A stretch of 64,000 nt of DNA from Cryptomeria japonica (taxonomy: Eukaryota; Streptophyta; Pinopsida; Cupressales; Cupressaceae), in NCBI RefSeq assembly GCF_030272615.1, contig NC_081405.1, positions 608,456,677 to 608,520,676 on the forward strand, read 5' to 3'. Below, piece after piece: positions 23,175 through 35,390 of the stretch. Numbering within the stretch: position 1 is the first letter of the stretch; every line of letters begins with the position of its first letter. The notes under the pieces were generated by a model that worked only from the letters and a program-made list of their open reading frames with translations, ran no database searches and was not told the DNA's origin. Made by a program: the position numbers and the translations under genes.

Positions 23175-26100
23175 ATGGCATCTAATAGTTCAAGTTCATC
23201 AAGTTCATCTGTAGCTGTTTTCTGGAGAAAAATTCCAAGGCTTAATGGAACAAATTATAGAGTATGGAAGATTCAAATGGAGACTCATCTAAGATATCTT
23301 GGTAAGGAGATTTGGGAGATCATTGAGAAAGGATATATACCTCATAATTTGGCATCTGGCAATCCTCCTCTGTTAGGTTTGGATAAGGACATTGAAAATG
23401 ATTGTAGAGCTAGAGAAGCCCTTTTGTGTGCACTTTTTGATCAGCAAATTATGGGACTAACCTACAAATTAATTCCAAAGGCTATATGGGATAAATTGGA
23501 GACTCTAAATGAAGGTGACCCTACTGTTAAAATTTCTAAACTTAATGGCTAACGGGTGAGATATGAGAACTTGAAGATGGAAGAAGGTGAAAGGATTACT
23601 TCTTTTATGGAGAGAGTTAACGAAATTGTTCTGGGAATTTAGTGTTGTGGTGGATCTTTGAGCAAAGATGAAATAGTTTCTAAAGTATTGAGAGTTTTGC
23701 CACTAGCTTATAAGATGAAGGCTACTGCAATTAATGAGTTGAGAACAATGGAAAACACCTCTGTTAATACAGATACCTTGGTTGGGAAGTTATTTGCTTT
23801 TGAGCTTGAGGAATTTGGTTCTTCTGGAGTTGCAAAATCTGAACTTGTTTTTAATGCATCTACATCATCTACTGACAAGAGTGATTGGAAAGCCTTATAT
23901 GCTAAGGAATCGGAGGAAGGAAAGAAAGAAGATGAAGAGCTTGAGAAACTTGAAGCCCTATTTTATAGAAGAGTACCTAAAGGTCGGACAAGAAGTAAGT
24001 ATGAAGGAAAATCACCTTTTAAATGTTTTGCATGTAATTAGATAGGTAATTTTACATCTAGATGTCTTGAAAGGAATTCAAGATTTGAGGAAAGAGCTAG
24101 AAGATATTTTAGGCCTAACCATGATTATCAAAACAAGAATAAGTACAAGAGGAAAAAAGACAAATCATGCTACTATGCGGATGAAGAAGATGTGATTGAT
24201 TGTGATGATGAACTGGCACAAGATTCAGCTAGTGGATCCAACAATGGAAAGGAATGGGTATTCTTGGCTATCAAGGAAGATGATCTGGTACCTAAAGAAA
24301 AGGCCCTTTCTATTAAATTTGAAGACAAGGATGAATGGGTAATAGATAGTGGATGTTCACATAATATGACTAGAGATAAAAAGAAGTTTCTCTCTTTGCA
24401 AAAATTTGATGGGTGTCTTGTTAGATTTGGAGATGACAAAGCATGCATGATCAATGGAATAGAAACTATATCATTGGATGGTAAGCATGATATTGATAAT
24501 GTTTATTATGTTGAAGGTTTAAGGCATAATATTTTGAGTGTAGGATAGCTGGTGGATAAGGGATTTTAGTTACAATTCAAGGATGGAAAATTCAAGATTA
24601 TCAACAAATCTAGATTGGAGATTGCAACTGGTACTCAGACTAAAGGCAGCGTCTTTCATTTGAACTCTGGTGAGATGACATGTTTAATTGCACAAATTGA
24701 TGAGAGTTGGCTATGGCATAAGAAGTTGTGTTATGTGAATTTTTATTGCATTGTAAAGATCAACTCTACTAAGGTAGTTAGAGATATACCTAAGATTGTG
24801 AAGCCCTATAATCCTATATGTAAGGAATGTCAAATGGGAAAGCAAGTCAAAACTTATTCTAAGAGTGTAGAAGACAAATCCAATGATGTTCTTGATCTTA
24901 TTCATACTAATTTGTGTGGTCCTGCTAGAATGAAGAGTTTTTAGTGTGATAGATATTTTATTCTAATCATTGATGACTATACTAGAATGATGTGGGTTAC
25001 TTTTCTAAGGGAGAAATCTAAATCATTCAAAAAGTTTAAAATCTTTAAAGCTAAAGTTGAGATAGAGACAGGATTGAAGATTAAATGCTTAAGGTCTTAT
25101 CAGGGTGGAGAATTCACATTTGGTAAATTTAATAATTATTGTGAAAAGAATGGGATAAGGAGATAGTTATCTGCACCTCGAACACCTCAGCAGAATGGAG
25201 TTGTGGAAAGGAACAACATAACTATCTTGGATGTGGCTAGAACTATGATGATGGAAGATAATCTACCTCATATCTACTGGAGAGAATTTGTGACCACGTG
25301 GGTATACACATTCAATAGAGTTCATATCATAGGAGACACCGGTAAGACACCTTATGAGTTATGGTTTGGTCATACACCTAAAATTAAGTATTTCACAATC
25401 TTTGGTAGTAAATGCTATATCAAAAGAGATGATTCCATTCGAAATTTTGATCCTAGATGTGATGAACGGATATTTCTTGGTTATTCTAATGAAAGCAAAG
25501 CATATAGATGTTATAACAAAAGATTGTAGAGAATTGTGGAGAGCACTAATGTCAAGGTGGATGAGCTGAACAAAAGTCAAATCAGAACTTATGAGAGAGA
25601 ACCAGTAGTGGAAATGATCATAACTGAACTAGTAGCACCTACACTAGAACAAAATGTTGAACCAGTTAATCTGGTAGTATCACAAAATTCAACAGTAACT
25701 GAAGATCAGAGCAGAGAAACTGAAGATCAGAGTAGAGAAACAGAAAATCAGAAGATGCCTAAGTATGTTAGGTTAAACCATTCAGACTATTGGATCATTG
25801 GAGACAAGAATAAAGGAGTGATGACAAGGATGGAAACTGGTGAGGCATGTTTAATTTATCAAATTGAACCATTAGTAATTGAAGCATGTAAAGATGAACG
25901 TTGGATGAAATCTATGGAAGAGGAATTAGATCAGATAGAAAATAATAATACATGGACTTTAGTTCCCCAACCTAAAAATAAGAATGTCATTGTGACTAAA
26001 TAGGTTTTTAGGAATAAATTGAATGAATATGGACAAGTTGTGAGGAAGAAGGCTAGATTGGTTTGTACAGGATATTCTGGGAAGGAAGGAATTTATTATG

Positions 26101-27360
26101 ATGAAACTTTTGCTCCGATAGATAGGATTGAAGCTATGAGATTATTTCTTGTTTATGCTACCCATAAGAACTAAAAGGTTTATTAGATGGATGTTAAGTG
26201 TGCATTACCGAATGGAGATCTTGAAAAGGAAGTTTAAACTGAGTAGCTTGATGGATTTTCACTTTTAGATGACAAAAACATGGTTTCCAGGTTAAGGAAA
26301 TCTTTATATGGATTGAAACGAGCCCCTAGAGCTTGGTATGCAAGATTGGATAAAATCTTTTGAAGCTTGGTTTCACTAAAGGTAATGCTGACAGTAATTT
26401 ATATTATAAGATCATTGATGATGACATATTGATTGTTGAAGTCTTTGTTGATGATATCATTTTTTGAGGTGAGGATAAGTTATGTATGGAATTCTCTGAT
26501 AATATGAAGAATGAATTTGAGATGTCTATGATTGGGGAGATGAAATTTTTCTTAGGTTTGCACATTACTCAAATTGATAAAGGCATTTTCCTCTATCAAA
26601 CTAAGTATGCTAGGGAGTTATTGAATAGGTTTGGTATGGAAAATTCTAAACTGGTCGGTACACCTATGGTTACAAGTGAGAAATTGACTAAGATAGATGC
26701 ATCAACATTGGTAGATCCTACAAGGTATAAGTCTATGATTGGAGGTTTGTTATATCTGACTTAGACTAGACCAGATATAATGAATGCAGTTTCTATTGTA
26801 TGAAGATATCAGAGTGATCCTAGAGAGAATCATGAGAGTTTAGTGAAAAGGATTTTTCAGGTATTTGTAAGGAACAACTGAGTATGGTTTGTGGTATCCT
26901 AAAAATGTTGATTTTACACTATGTGCATATATAGATGCAGATTGGACTGGAGATGTTGATGATCAGAAGAGCACATCTGGTGGATCTTTCTTTCTTGGAA
27001 AGAAACTTGTTTCATGGATCAGCAAGAAGCAGTCATGTACCTCTTTATCTACTGTTGAAGCTGAGTATGTTGATGTTGCTACTAACTATACACAAGTTCT
27101 ATGGATGAGAAAATGTTGAAGGATATAAGGGTGGACTGTAATGAACCGCTAGTTATTCATTGTGATAACTCTACTACTATTGACATATCAAAGAATCCGG
27201 TATTTCATTCTAAGACAAAGCACATATCTATCAAGTACAACTTTTTGAAGGAGAAGGTGGAAGAAAATAAGGTCAAACTGGTTTATGTGAATACTAAAGA
27301 GTAGATTGTAGATATATTCCCGAAACCTTTGCCTAAGGAATCATTTGAGTACTTGAGAGA
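23175..27360 (+). pseudogene. Copia gag-pol polyprotein, decayed
   Basis: The ATG at 23175 opens MASNSSSSSS. Gag (to about 24060) has IPRLNGTNYRVWKIQME and a zinc knuckle in which a stop replaces one residue and the His is Asn (CFACN-stop-IGNF). Protease shows VIDSGCSHNMT near 24340. Integrase: the HHCC region is damaged (WHKKLCYVNF) and the first two catalytic Asp positions read HTNLCGP and LRSYQGGEF; the Glu is kept (QQNGVVERN). RT starts near 25990; its active site reads EVFVDDIIF near 26440. RNase H keeps IDADWTGD and STVEAEY. One frame is held from 23175 to about 26350 with nine stops (eight TAG, one TAA). Frameshifts follow near 26355, 26865 and 27110. The 3' part ends near 27360. Confidence 0.88.
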
Positions 27361-27752
27361 CAGATTGGGGGTTTCTTCCCCTCCGATAGAGACCTAACTG
27401 ATGCTGATCGACATTAGTCTGGTATGCATTTACAGAGATACTATTCATTCTGGATTGATGCGTTGGTACTAATAATCAGGGGGAGTAGTCAGTTGTGTGG
27501 TTTAGTGAATTTATGATTTTTTCTTTGATATTCATGTCAGATATTTGGCATTGATGTCAAAGGGTGAGAAATATATGTGAAAAATAGAGCTTAACATGAA
27601 TATCATTCATAGAGAGGAATTGTTAAATTCATTGTAATATCATCTTATGCGAGATTGTTGGCTGTCTTTGTTTGGGGGAGACTTGTTTAGCATTTCTTGG
27701 CACTTGGATGTTTTTCAGATCTAGTGTTGCCATCAATGTGAGAGAGGGAAAT

Positions 27753-27817
27753 TGTTGGCAATTGGAGGAATTGATTATGTGTTGCATTGATATTTTGTCA
27801 TTGATGGAAACACTGCA
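27753..27817 (+). repeat. 3' LTR remnant
   Basis: Follows the purine tract GAGAGAGGGAA and repeats the beginning of the 5' LTR with a few differences. Similarity ends near 27817, where the sequence turns to unrelated CA-rich DNA. Confidence 0.8.
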
Positions 27818-28470
27818 ACATAGAAATACATTGAATAATAAATTGCAACAGACCTTTCATACAAACTAAGAAAATAAACGAGATGCCTACAATACTAAGA
27901 GCTAATCATGGATTAATCGCTCTTTCACAAGATATGCATTGACTTCACAAGGTACTTTCAATAACCCCATGAGTAGCATAACTGAACTACAACTGCATAA
28001 ATTTCTAATGATTTATCCCACACATATGAGAGTAGAAAATTAAGATGTGTAGGCTAACCAAATTATTCCATACACCATACTAACTTAAATAAGTTAATGG
28101 CATTTTACATTGACGTTAGTGTTTCTTTCATTTACAAAAATTTCAAGAATAACTATGCTACAATAGCTATGATAAGGAATTTGGTTTCCTTCATTAACAA
28201 AGCTAAAATAAAGACATTAAAGTCCACATTAAAGTCTATTGGTTAAATATTAGGAAATAAAGTAAGGATAAAGATTAAAGAAATATTGTGATTATAAACG
28301 ATTATAAGTACAAAAATTCTTCTAAAGGAAATCTATTCTTTCTTATTTCATCTTGAACATTAGAGAGTGATTAACCCATCTTACTATTGCTTCTTTTATT
28401 TGAGCATTATCCCCTGCACACAACATAAAATATTTTTCCAAAGCAAATGGAAGTTTTCTTCTCAACCCCC
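27818..28470. other. No feature recognised
   Basis: AT-rich sequence following the truncated LTR; no coding or repeat structure seen. Confidence 0.4.
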
Positions 28471-29042
28471 AAGCTTGGGGAGACAACATGGTGATCAGGT
28501 AGCACACACAACAATTTACAACATTACCATAGAACATGGCCAAGAGAGTACCACATAGAAACATTCTTACACTGCAACAAACAACCCAGGAGAACACACT
28601 ACACAAAGATTCCCATTAGAACCTTAGGAGGGGGAGAGAGGAACACACTTGTGGGAAGTAGATCAACAACTGAAATATATAATTTTACATCCAATTTCCA
28701 CCATGTCACCATTATTTCACTCATATTTTCCTTCCAGCACATAACCAATAAACTGAAAGCAGTCCATCCCTAAGATTGGGGAGACAACATGGTGATTAGG
28801 TAGCGCACACAACAACTGACAGCATTATCATAGAACATGGCCAATAGAATATCACATCGAAACATTCTTACATTGCAACAAACAACCCAAGGGAACATGC
28901 TATGTACAAATGTTCCCAATAGATTCTTGGGAGGGGGGGCGAGGAACACACTTGTGGGAAGTAGATTAGCAATTGAAGCATATTATTTCACATCCAATTT
29001 CCACCATGTCACCATTATTTCACTCATACTTTCCCTCCAACA
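28471..29042. repeat. Direct repeat, two ~270-bp copies 301 bp apart
   Basis: Copy 1 (about 28471-28741) and copy 2 (about 28772-29042) share GGGGAGACAACATGGTGATY at the start, matching central blocks (GAACATGGCCAA, ACATTCTTACA, GGAACACACTTGTGGGAAGT) and the end TTCCACCATGTCACCATTAT. About 30 unrelated bases separate them. By eye they agree at well over four fifths of positions. No ORF, TG/CA ends or primer site were seen, so this is a tandem duplication of non-coding DNA. Confidence 0.88.
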
Positions 29043-29064
29043 CACAAGGATATCTTAAGATGAC

Positions 29065-29250
29065 ATGAGGGTACTCATACTTGTTAGCAACCAACTCCAC
29101 ACACCAAATTTACACATATTTTTAAGAAGTTTAAGGGTACTCATACTCATTAGCATCAAAATCCATACACCAAATTTTCAAATAATTCTTTGTAAGTAGT
29201 TTAAGTGTATTCATACCCAATATGAAGAAAAATCTTCCAACAATGACTCA
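29065..29250. repeat. Short tandem repeat, ~65-70 bp unit, 2-3 copies
   Basis: GGGTACTCATACT followed by TTAGCA and ACACCAAATTT occurs at about 29069 and 29138, with a degenerate third copy near 29203 (GTGTATTCATACC). Confidence 0.7.
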
Positions 29251-32200
29251 TACTCTCTCATACCCCAATACAAAGAGTAAACTCCTCACTGAGAGACTTT
29301 CCTCTAATTTATCACATACCCAATAGTACACCATTATACAAAACATAACTATATCACAACATGATATGAGTTGACAAAATAGAAATAAACACATACACAT
29401 GACTATATTAACATTGCAACAACTATACTACAGCATTAGATTATTCGATAAAGAACATCAATAAACATATTCACATATACAATGCAAGATTTATGAACAA
29501 GGGCCTACCTAGAGTTATCTCCACCCCTCAATGAATATTGAAGCAACTCTACCTTCTTTTATCTCCACTCCCCATTCTCAAAACATGGACAATCAAGACC
29601 TAGACTCAAGTTTCTTTTTTTCTATTTTAATTTTTTTAACAACTACATTAATGATATTTTTCTCCAAGAGGAATTGTGTTTTTCACACATTTTTTTGGAA
29701 CTCTATAGAATACCCTTCCCAAGTCACTATCACATTTCATTCTTTGGAATCCCTAACTAATTTTCTCACATGTGTAAGAAATTTCCCCATTACTTCACAC
29801 TTTTCTCATGTTCTGTCAAATGTGTGAGCATGGTTGTGGAAGAGGTTCACTTCATGAGATTGTTCCATGTGTCCCACCCCACTCCTTCATTCTTTACTTT
29901 CCAAATTGCCTATTTGGTTTAAACTTGTCACATTTAAAAATGATATTAGAAATGGGTTCAAAAATCATAGTTGACTAACTTTAAGGCTTCCAAATGAACC
30001 CAAACTCATATACCCATAACCTAGGACATAAGGAAACACATAATATAGTGAAAATGACTGAATACACTCCTTTAAACCTTGGATAAATTGTAGTTTCTTT
30101 ATGCATTCCAAGTAACAATAAAATACTCTTGTACTATATTTACTATTCATTTTCCAGCCTTGATTGCTCTAAGCACTGGTGATATCATTATTGATAGATC
30201 ATATCATGTTCTCCTTTTTTGCTACAAGTTCTTATGATTGATATGTAGGTCTCTACCATTGTCATTCTTATATGCTACTCTTTTTGGCTTATGGGCTTCA
30301 TGGGATGTCCACTCCCATTGCATCTTAGGACTACAACTCCTTGTCAAAGACATAAGGGCTACTATATTTGGAGTTTTTTCATTACTGTAATTGTGGTGTC
30401 CTCTTCACAAGGCAAAATCTTAGGTTTTGTTCTTCGAATTAGAAACATCAATAATCATTGTTCTCAAGTGTTCAATTCTCTATTACATTACTATGATTGT
30501 ATTTTTTGATTATGAAAACCCCATACTATAAAGGCTTTATTTTTGTTCTCTATGTATCTGATAATACTCTACCTTTGAGGACTTTAGGGCATGAGGACAA
30601 AATGATCTTGAAATCTCTGTATCTGGTCATTGGAAGGCTGTCTTCTTATGTTTTCTTATGATTTTTCTGATTTTGTGCTTTGACTGTAACTTTCCTTGTC
30701 TCTGATATGGTGTCAATCCATCAAAACTACACCAGGCACATAAATTATTATTTTGAGATTCAAAATTATATGGGATCCCAATGACCATATCCTAACATGG
30801 ATTGTTATCTTCAATCTTTCCTATTTTGACAATGAATGCTACTCACTATTCCTGAAGATCGCATTTTTGAGTTTGAAGGCCTTGCATTCTCATTTTTTTA
30901 TCTTATTGACCTTTTGGATAGATGCATTTTTGTCCAATAAATCTTATTATTTTATGCTTTTGACCCATTGATATGATCCTCTACCTTTTTGGTGAAACAT
31001 AAATTTTCTTTTGTGTCATTATAATCTCATCTTTTCATTTGATACACTATTTTGTACCTTTTTTACTATTGTGCTTTCATCTTAATTGTCCTTGAACATA
31101 CTATGATAGTCTCTATTATAGCCTATTGAGTTTGTGTTGGATTGATCTAAAAAGGCTTGATATGCTGCAATATTATGTCTTTGGACTATTCCTTTGCCTA
31201 ATGCCTTAACAGTCCCTTCCATAGGTCTGTCATAACTTGTTTCAGCTCTATCATGATGTTAGCACTACTATCTTTGAATGGCATAATATGATGTTTAGAA
31301 CACCTTACTGTTATTGTTTCTTCTAAGGATTATTATTTGGTTCATGAGATGATTGTCTTGCAGGGTATGTTGTTGCTCAAAGGTTGTGTGACAAGGCCTT
31401 TCTTTTGATTTCTTTCCCCCATTATTCCATGGGCCTTTATAGTCATTGTAACCTTTCATTGTGTATTGCCTTAGCTAGGTGTTCCTTAATATTTGTGCCC
31501 CTCAATGGTTGAATGCATCTCATTGTTGTTGTTGTCTCTACACCAAGCTTTGAGAGTCCCAAAAGCTTTATATTATATGCTTTAAACATTCATGACTAGC
31601 ATGTCTTCATTTTGTGGTCCCTAGGAACTTTCAAAATGAAAAATCTACTGTAGCATTAAGGTTAGCATGCATCATTGTGTATATTTCATTATGCTTTGAT
31701 CATCAAGGTCATGGAGATAATCTTATTCTTTTGTTTTAATGAATGCATATTTGACATAAAGGACTACCATCTTGGCTTATTGTTAACCTATGTGTAAGTC
31801 TTTTATGACAAAGAATTGTCCTTCTTTATCAAACTCTTCTCCTTCATGATTCTTTAATGGTTGGTCTTCTTTCTTTGGAAAGGTTGCACTGTTGTTTTTT
31901 GTAGAGAGAAGTGTCGCTGGTGATTCCTTATTGATTCACTATTTTGACAAGGACTATTTTCAAACATATGGCTAATTTATTTCTTAATGTCATGAGACCT
32001 TTCATAATCTGTCTAAGCATTTTTATCTACACATATTTCTTCCCTTTGGATTGTGATCTTTGCATAGCTATCACCATGCTTAATTACAAGGAAAATATAG
32101 TCATTTGATGCTGACTATGCCAAGGATGATGGAATAGACTACCAATTACCCTTTCTAAGAAGACCCTTATCATTGTCTTAAGTCTGAAATAAGACTGTCA

Positions 32201-33640
32201 TTTCATATTGAGTTCACTGTCATAATCATGGTATGCTTGCAATAATGACAAGATACTGTATGCAACATTTTGTATTATCACAAACTTTCCATGCGTCAAA
32301 GTTTAATATTGCCTAAGGTTGTTGGGACTTCTTTAAAGTGTGTTTTGTTATTGATCTTCTTTATTTCTCTATTTGGAAACCTTGGGGGCCTCCTTGAACT
32401 ATATTTTTGGTTGTATTCCTAAGGTTGTTGGGACTCAATTTTTTATCTAAGACAACTCATTAACTATGATCAAGCTTTTAGTTGTCTTTTGTGAAGATCT
32501 TGTTCTCTGCTAAGGGTTCTGTTCTTTCACCAGTTACTACTCATGCTTTGACTGCCACTGCCCTATGATCTTCTTATTTTCTGATCTAGATGCTCTTCAT
32601 CAATGGTAGCTATCTCTGTAATGGGCTTTCTCTTTTTCTTGTCATCTTACAATCTTGAAAACAACTCTATCCTTTGTTGTAGCATCCTTGATTGCTTCGT
32701 ATCTACTGTCCCATGACTCTGGCTTTGAAAGAAAATCTTGTCATATACAACAATAGAGAAAGCCCCTTTTCTCCTTAAGATTTACATGGTTTTGGCTCAA
32801 GAGAAGAATGAGAAATATAACTTTACACATGCATAGAAACAACCTTACTTTTGGTAAAAGGTAATATAATAAGGGGAAAAAAGCCTACCTTGATAAAGGG
32901 ATATCTATGTGTTCTTTGCATGACTCAGTGACCAAGCTCTTTTGATCCACAAGAGTCCCTCCATTGCTAATATAGTGCACTCCATGTCAAAACCATGAAT
33001 AACTTCCTCCTTCACATGTAGACTATAGATGAATGAATACTCTCAATATGAACAGGTTCTTAAGCCTTTGTTTCAACAGTAGGAAGAGATCTAGCCCCTT
33101 TTATTGAATATGCACATGAGAAACTTGTAGAAAAAGCTTTTAGTCTTCATAACAAATAAATTCTTATTTTACAGAACCCTACTTTGTTCATGCTACGTGG
33201 AAATTTGATTACTGACTTGTCCTCCATGTGATAAAGAAACTTTTAAACCTCTAGGATTTCATGCAACGTGAATTTTTTTTCGCAAGTTTAAAATTCAATT
33301 CCCTTCAATAATGGGAGAAGTATGCATCTGAACTCTTGGAAGGAAAATGTGGGCTATTCACCTTTTGTTCATTTAACAATACAAAATAAAGATTTTTTTA
33401 AAAATAACCTTTACCTTTTTAAAAAAAATATTCAAATCCCTCTAAAACCTTAGACCCACTAATGTCCCCCATGAAAACAATTTTGACTTGAAAGTGAAAA
33501 ATCGGTAGCAAGAATTGATGTCCTTGGATCTGAATGATTCATATCCATGCCTAGTCATAATCCTATGTGACTATCAAAACAACTATTTCATAACTACTAT
33601 TGAACTTAGTAATGGTTGTTTTGTTATGTAATTAAGGGTA
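29251..33640. other. Long AT-rich stretch without a recognisable gene
   Basis: Plus-strand frames are short and Leu/Phe/Ser-rich. The minus strand from about 31700 to 30290 is Asn/Gln/Lys-rich with many stops and may be a very old coding relic, but no motif could be placed. No LTR ends, terminal inverted repeats or tandem arrays were seen. Confidence 0.35.
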
Positions 33641-33689
33641 ATCATTACCAATTATTATGTATCTCAATATAATGTGTTTTTTTTTTTTT

Positions 33690-33960
33690 TTGGTAGAAAT
33701 GTATTATTAAACTCCAAGAAGGTGATAAAGTTTGGATGTTGGATTCATTTGATGATGTTGTTGTGGGTATTGGGCAAATTATCTCACTATCTATTGTACA
33801 TGGAGTCAAATTAAAAGGAACAGGAGATGCAAATGTAAAAATTTTAAAAGTTACAAGTAACATACCTCCTTGCTTATGAAGACAAAATAGATAGAGTTGT
33901 TCGTCTAAAAGAGAAATAGGGTACCTTTACATGGTGGCCACTAAAATATTTGCAAAAAAT
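33690..33960 (+). pseudogene. Possible CACTA (En/Spm) transposon-associated domain fragment
   Basis: A plus-strand reading of about 60 codons (LQEGDKVWMLDSFDDVVVG, then GVKLKGTGDANVKILKV) is followed, after a stop and a frame change, by GTFTWWPLKYLQK. This order resembles the small domain of plant En/Spm-type proteins that ends in a short W-P motif. The match is by general pattern, not by a diagnostic catalytic residue, so it is tentative. The nearby repeat array and terminus-like sequence give some support. Confidence 0.35.
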
Positions 33961-34329
33961 AGCATACTTGATCATGTTTATCATGTACTAGTTTTTAGAT
34001 ATCTTGACATACTACTTTATAGAGTATTTTGACTGTATTGTTCAAGACACTTAATTATCATTTTGTATTTGAAAGAGTTGGAAACTTTTAGACAACTTTT
34101 ACATTTTTTATTATATTTTCATATATACTCTTAGACAAATTTGGCATCTTATAACTTGATATTGATAAATATATCTATATATATTTGCATTATATTTTTT
34201 TTCTTTTAATTCTAGCATGTTATATCTTGTTTGTATATATAACATTTTTATTTGTTTTTATGTTTTAGTTCATGTTTAATATTGTGTTATTTTCTCTTTA
34301 TTAAATTTATGGTATTTAATAAATTATTC

Positions 34330-34868
34330 ATATCATGACCATATTTAGTACCATTTAATGAAAACCAGTAAATAAAAATGACTAAATATACTACCAATGG
34401 ATGAAAATCATTCAATAAAAATGGCTAAATATACTACCAATTGATGATAGTTAATGATTACAATGACTAAATAAATGGCCACTTAACAATAATCAATGAC
34501 TAAATTAATGACTAAATATATGACTAAATAAATGACCAGTTAACAACAATCAATGATTAAATATATGACTAAATTAATGATTAAATATATCACTACCATG
34601 ACTAAATAAATGACTGATTAACAACAATCAATGACTAAATTAATGGCTAAATCAATGACTAAATTAACAACTAAATCAATAACTAAATCAAAGACTAAAT
34701 AAATGACCAAATCAATGACTAAATCAATGACCAAATTGATCAATCAAAATAGCCAATAAATGAAAAATAGTTTAGTCATAAATTTGGCCGCATTATAAAT
34801 GACTAGTAGTAAACTACTAATGGTCACTTGACCAAGATTAGTCATTTATATGCAATTTTTAGTAGTTT
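34330..34868 (+). repeat. Subterminal-type repeat array (ACTAAAT units) ending in a CACTA-like terminus
   Basis: About twenty short units of the type AATGACTAAATNAATG recur between 34370 and 34740. A longer repeated phrase, TTAACAACAATCAATGA, recurs among them. Inverted copies (TTTAGTCAT, ATTAGTCATTTAT) follow to 34850. The stretch ends ATTTTTAGTAGT at about 34857-34868, close to the TTTTTAGTAGTG right terminus of CACTA transposons. Clustered short repeats near the ends are typical of that superfamily, where transposase binds. The left end was not located. Confidence 0.5.
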
Positions 34869-35390
34869 TTTTATTCATTTATTGTTGCTTTTGTACTATT
34901 GTTTGGTCAAGCTCTCAGTAATGTCTACATTTAGTGGAGTCACCATACAAAAGTAGTCATTTAAGAAATTTCAAAATTTAAAGGTTGCACTGATAAATAC
35001 CTAAACCGTCGGATTAGGTTTTTTCTTGGGAAATCACTTTGACACTTGATATTGCTTGACAATCTTCTTGCAAAGTCCTCCAGACCTCTTCTCTTCGAAT
35101 GCAAAGTGACAAATGAAAGAGTTAAGTCACTTTTTATGACCCGCATATGTAACTTTTAGGAGTAATAAATATACTTTACCTTAATTCTTCTAGTTACCCT
35201 GCATACATTGATAATCTTGCAATAATTCTTCTATGTATCTTCAAATTCGTTGATATTCTTCTAGATCTCTTTCCAAAAGATTTGCACTATCAAAATACAG
35301 CTACAGACAATCTGCCAATCTTCCACCATCATTGTTGGCTAGGAAGAAAAGGATTTGCATGGAAAATCCCCTTAAACCAAAGTCCTCAAT
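34869..35390. other. No clear feature
   Basis: Separates the repeat array from the Copia-like gag. A short minus-strand open frame (34961-35146) may be more of the same element, but no domain can be named. Confidence 0.3.

Larger units (their letters stand above)
21892..27817 (+). mobile_element. Copia LTR retrotransposon, decayed, 3' LTR truncated
   Basis: A 1.2-kb 5' LTR (TGTTGAAAATT to GTCTAACA) is followed by a tRNA-Met primer site and a gag-pol reading in Copia order (Gag, protease, integrase, RT, RNase H). Then come GGGGGAG-type purine tracts and a second copy of the LTR start at 27753. That copy matches the 5' LTR for only about 65 bases before unrelated sequence begins, so the 3' LTR is deleted. 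Repeated purine tracts near 27480 and 27675 recall the Sirevirus branch of Copia. The element carries nine stops and at least three frameshifts and is not functional. Confidence 0.88.

Noticed and set aside
28471-29042. The ~270-bp repeat pair as LTRs of a very small element
   Set aside because: The copies are almost adjacent (about 30 bases apart) with no primer site, purine tract or TG/CA ends.
34330-34868. Possible CRISPR-like or satellite array
   Set aside because: Units are short, degenerate and without uniform spacers, in plant-type DNA. Subterminal transposon repeats explain them better.
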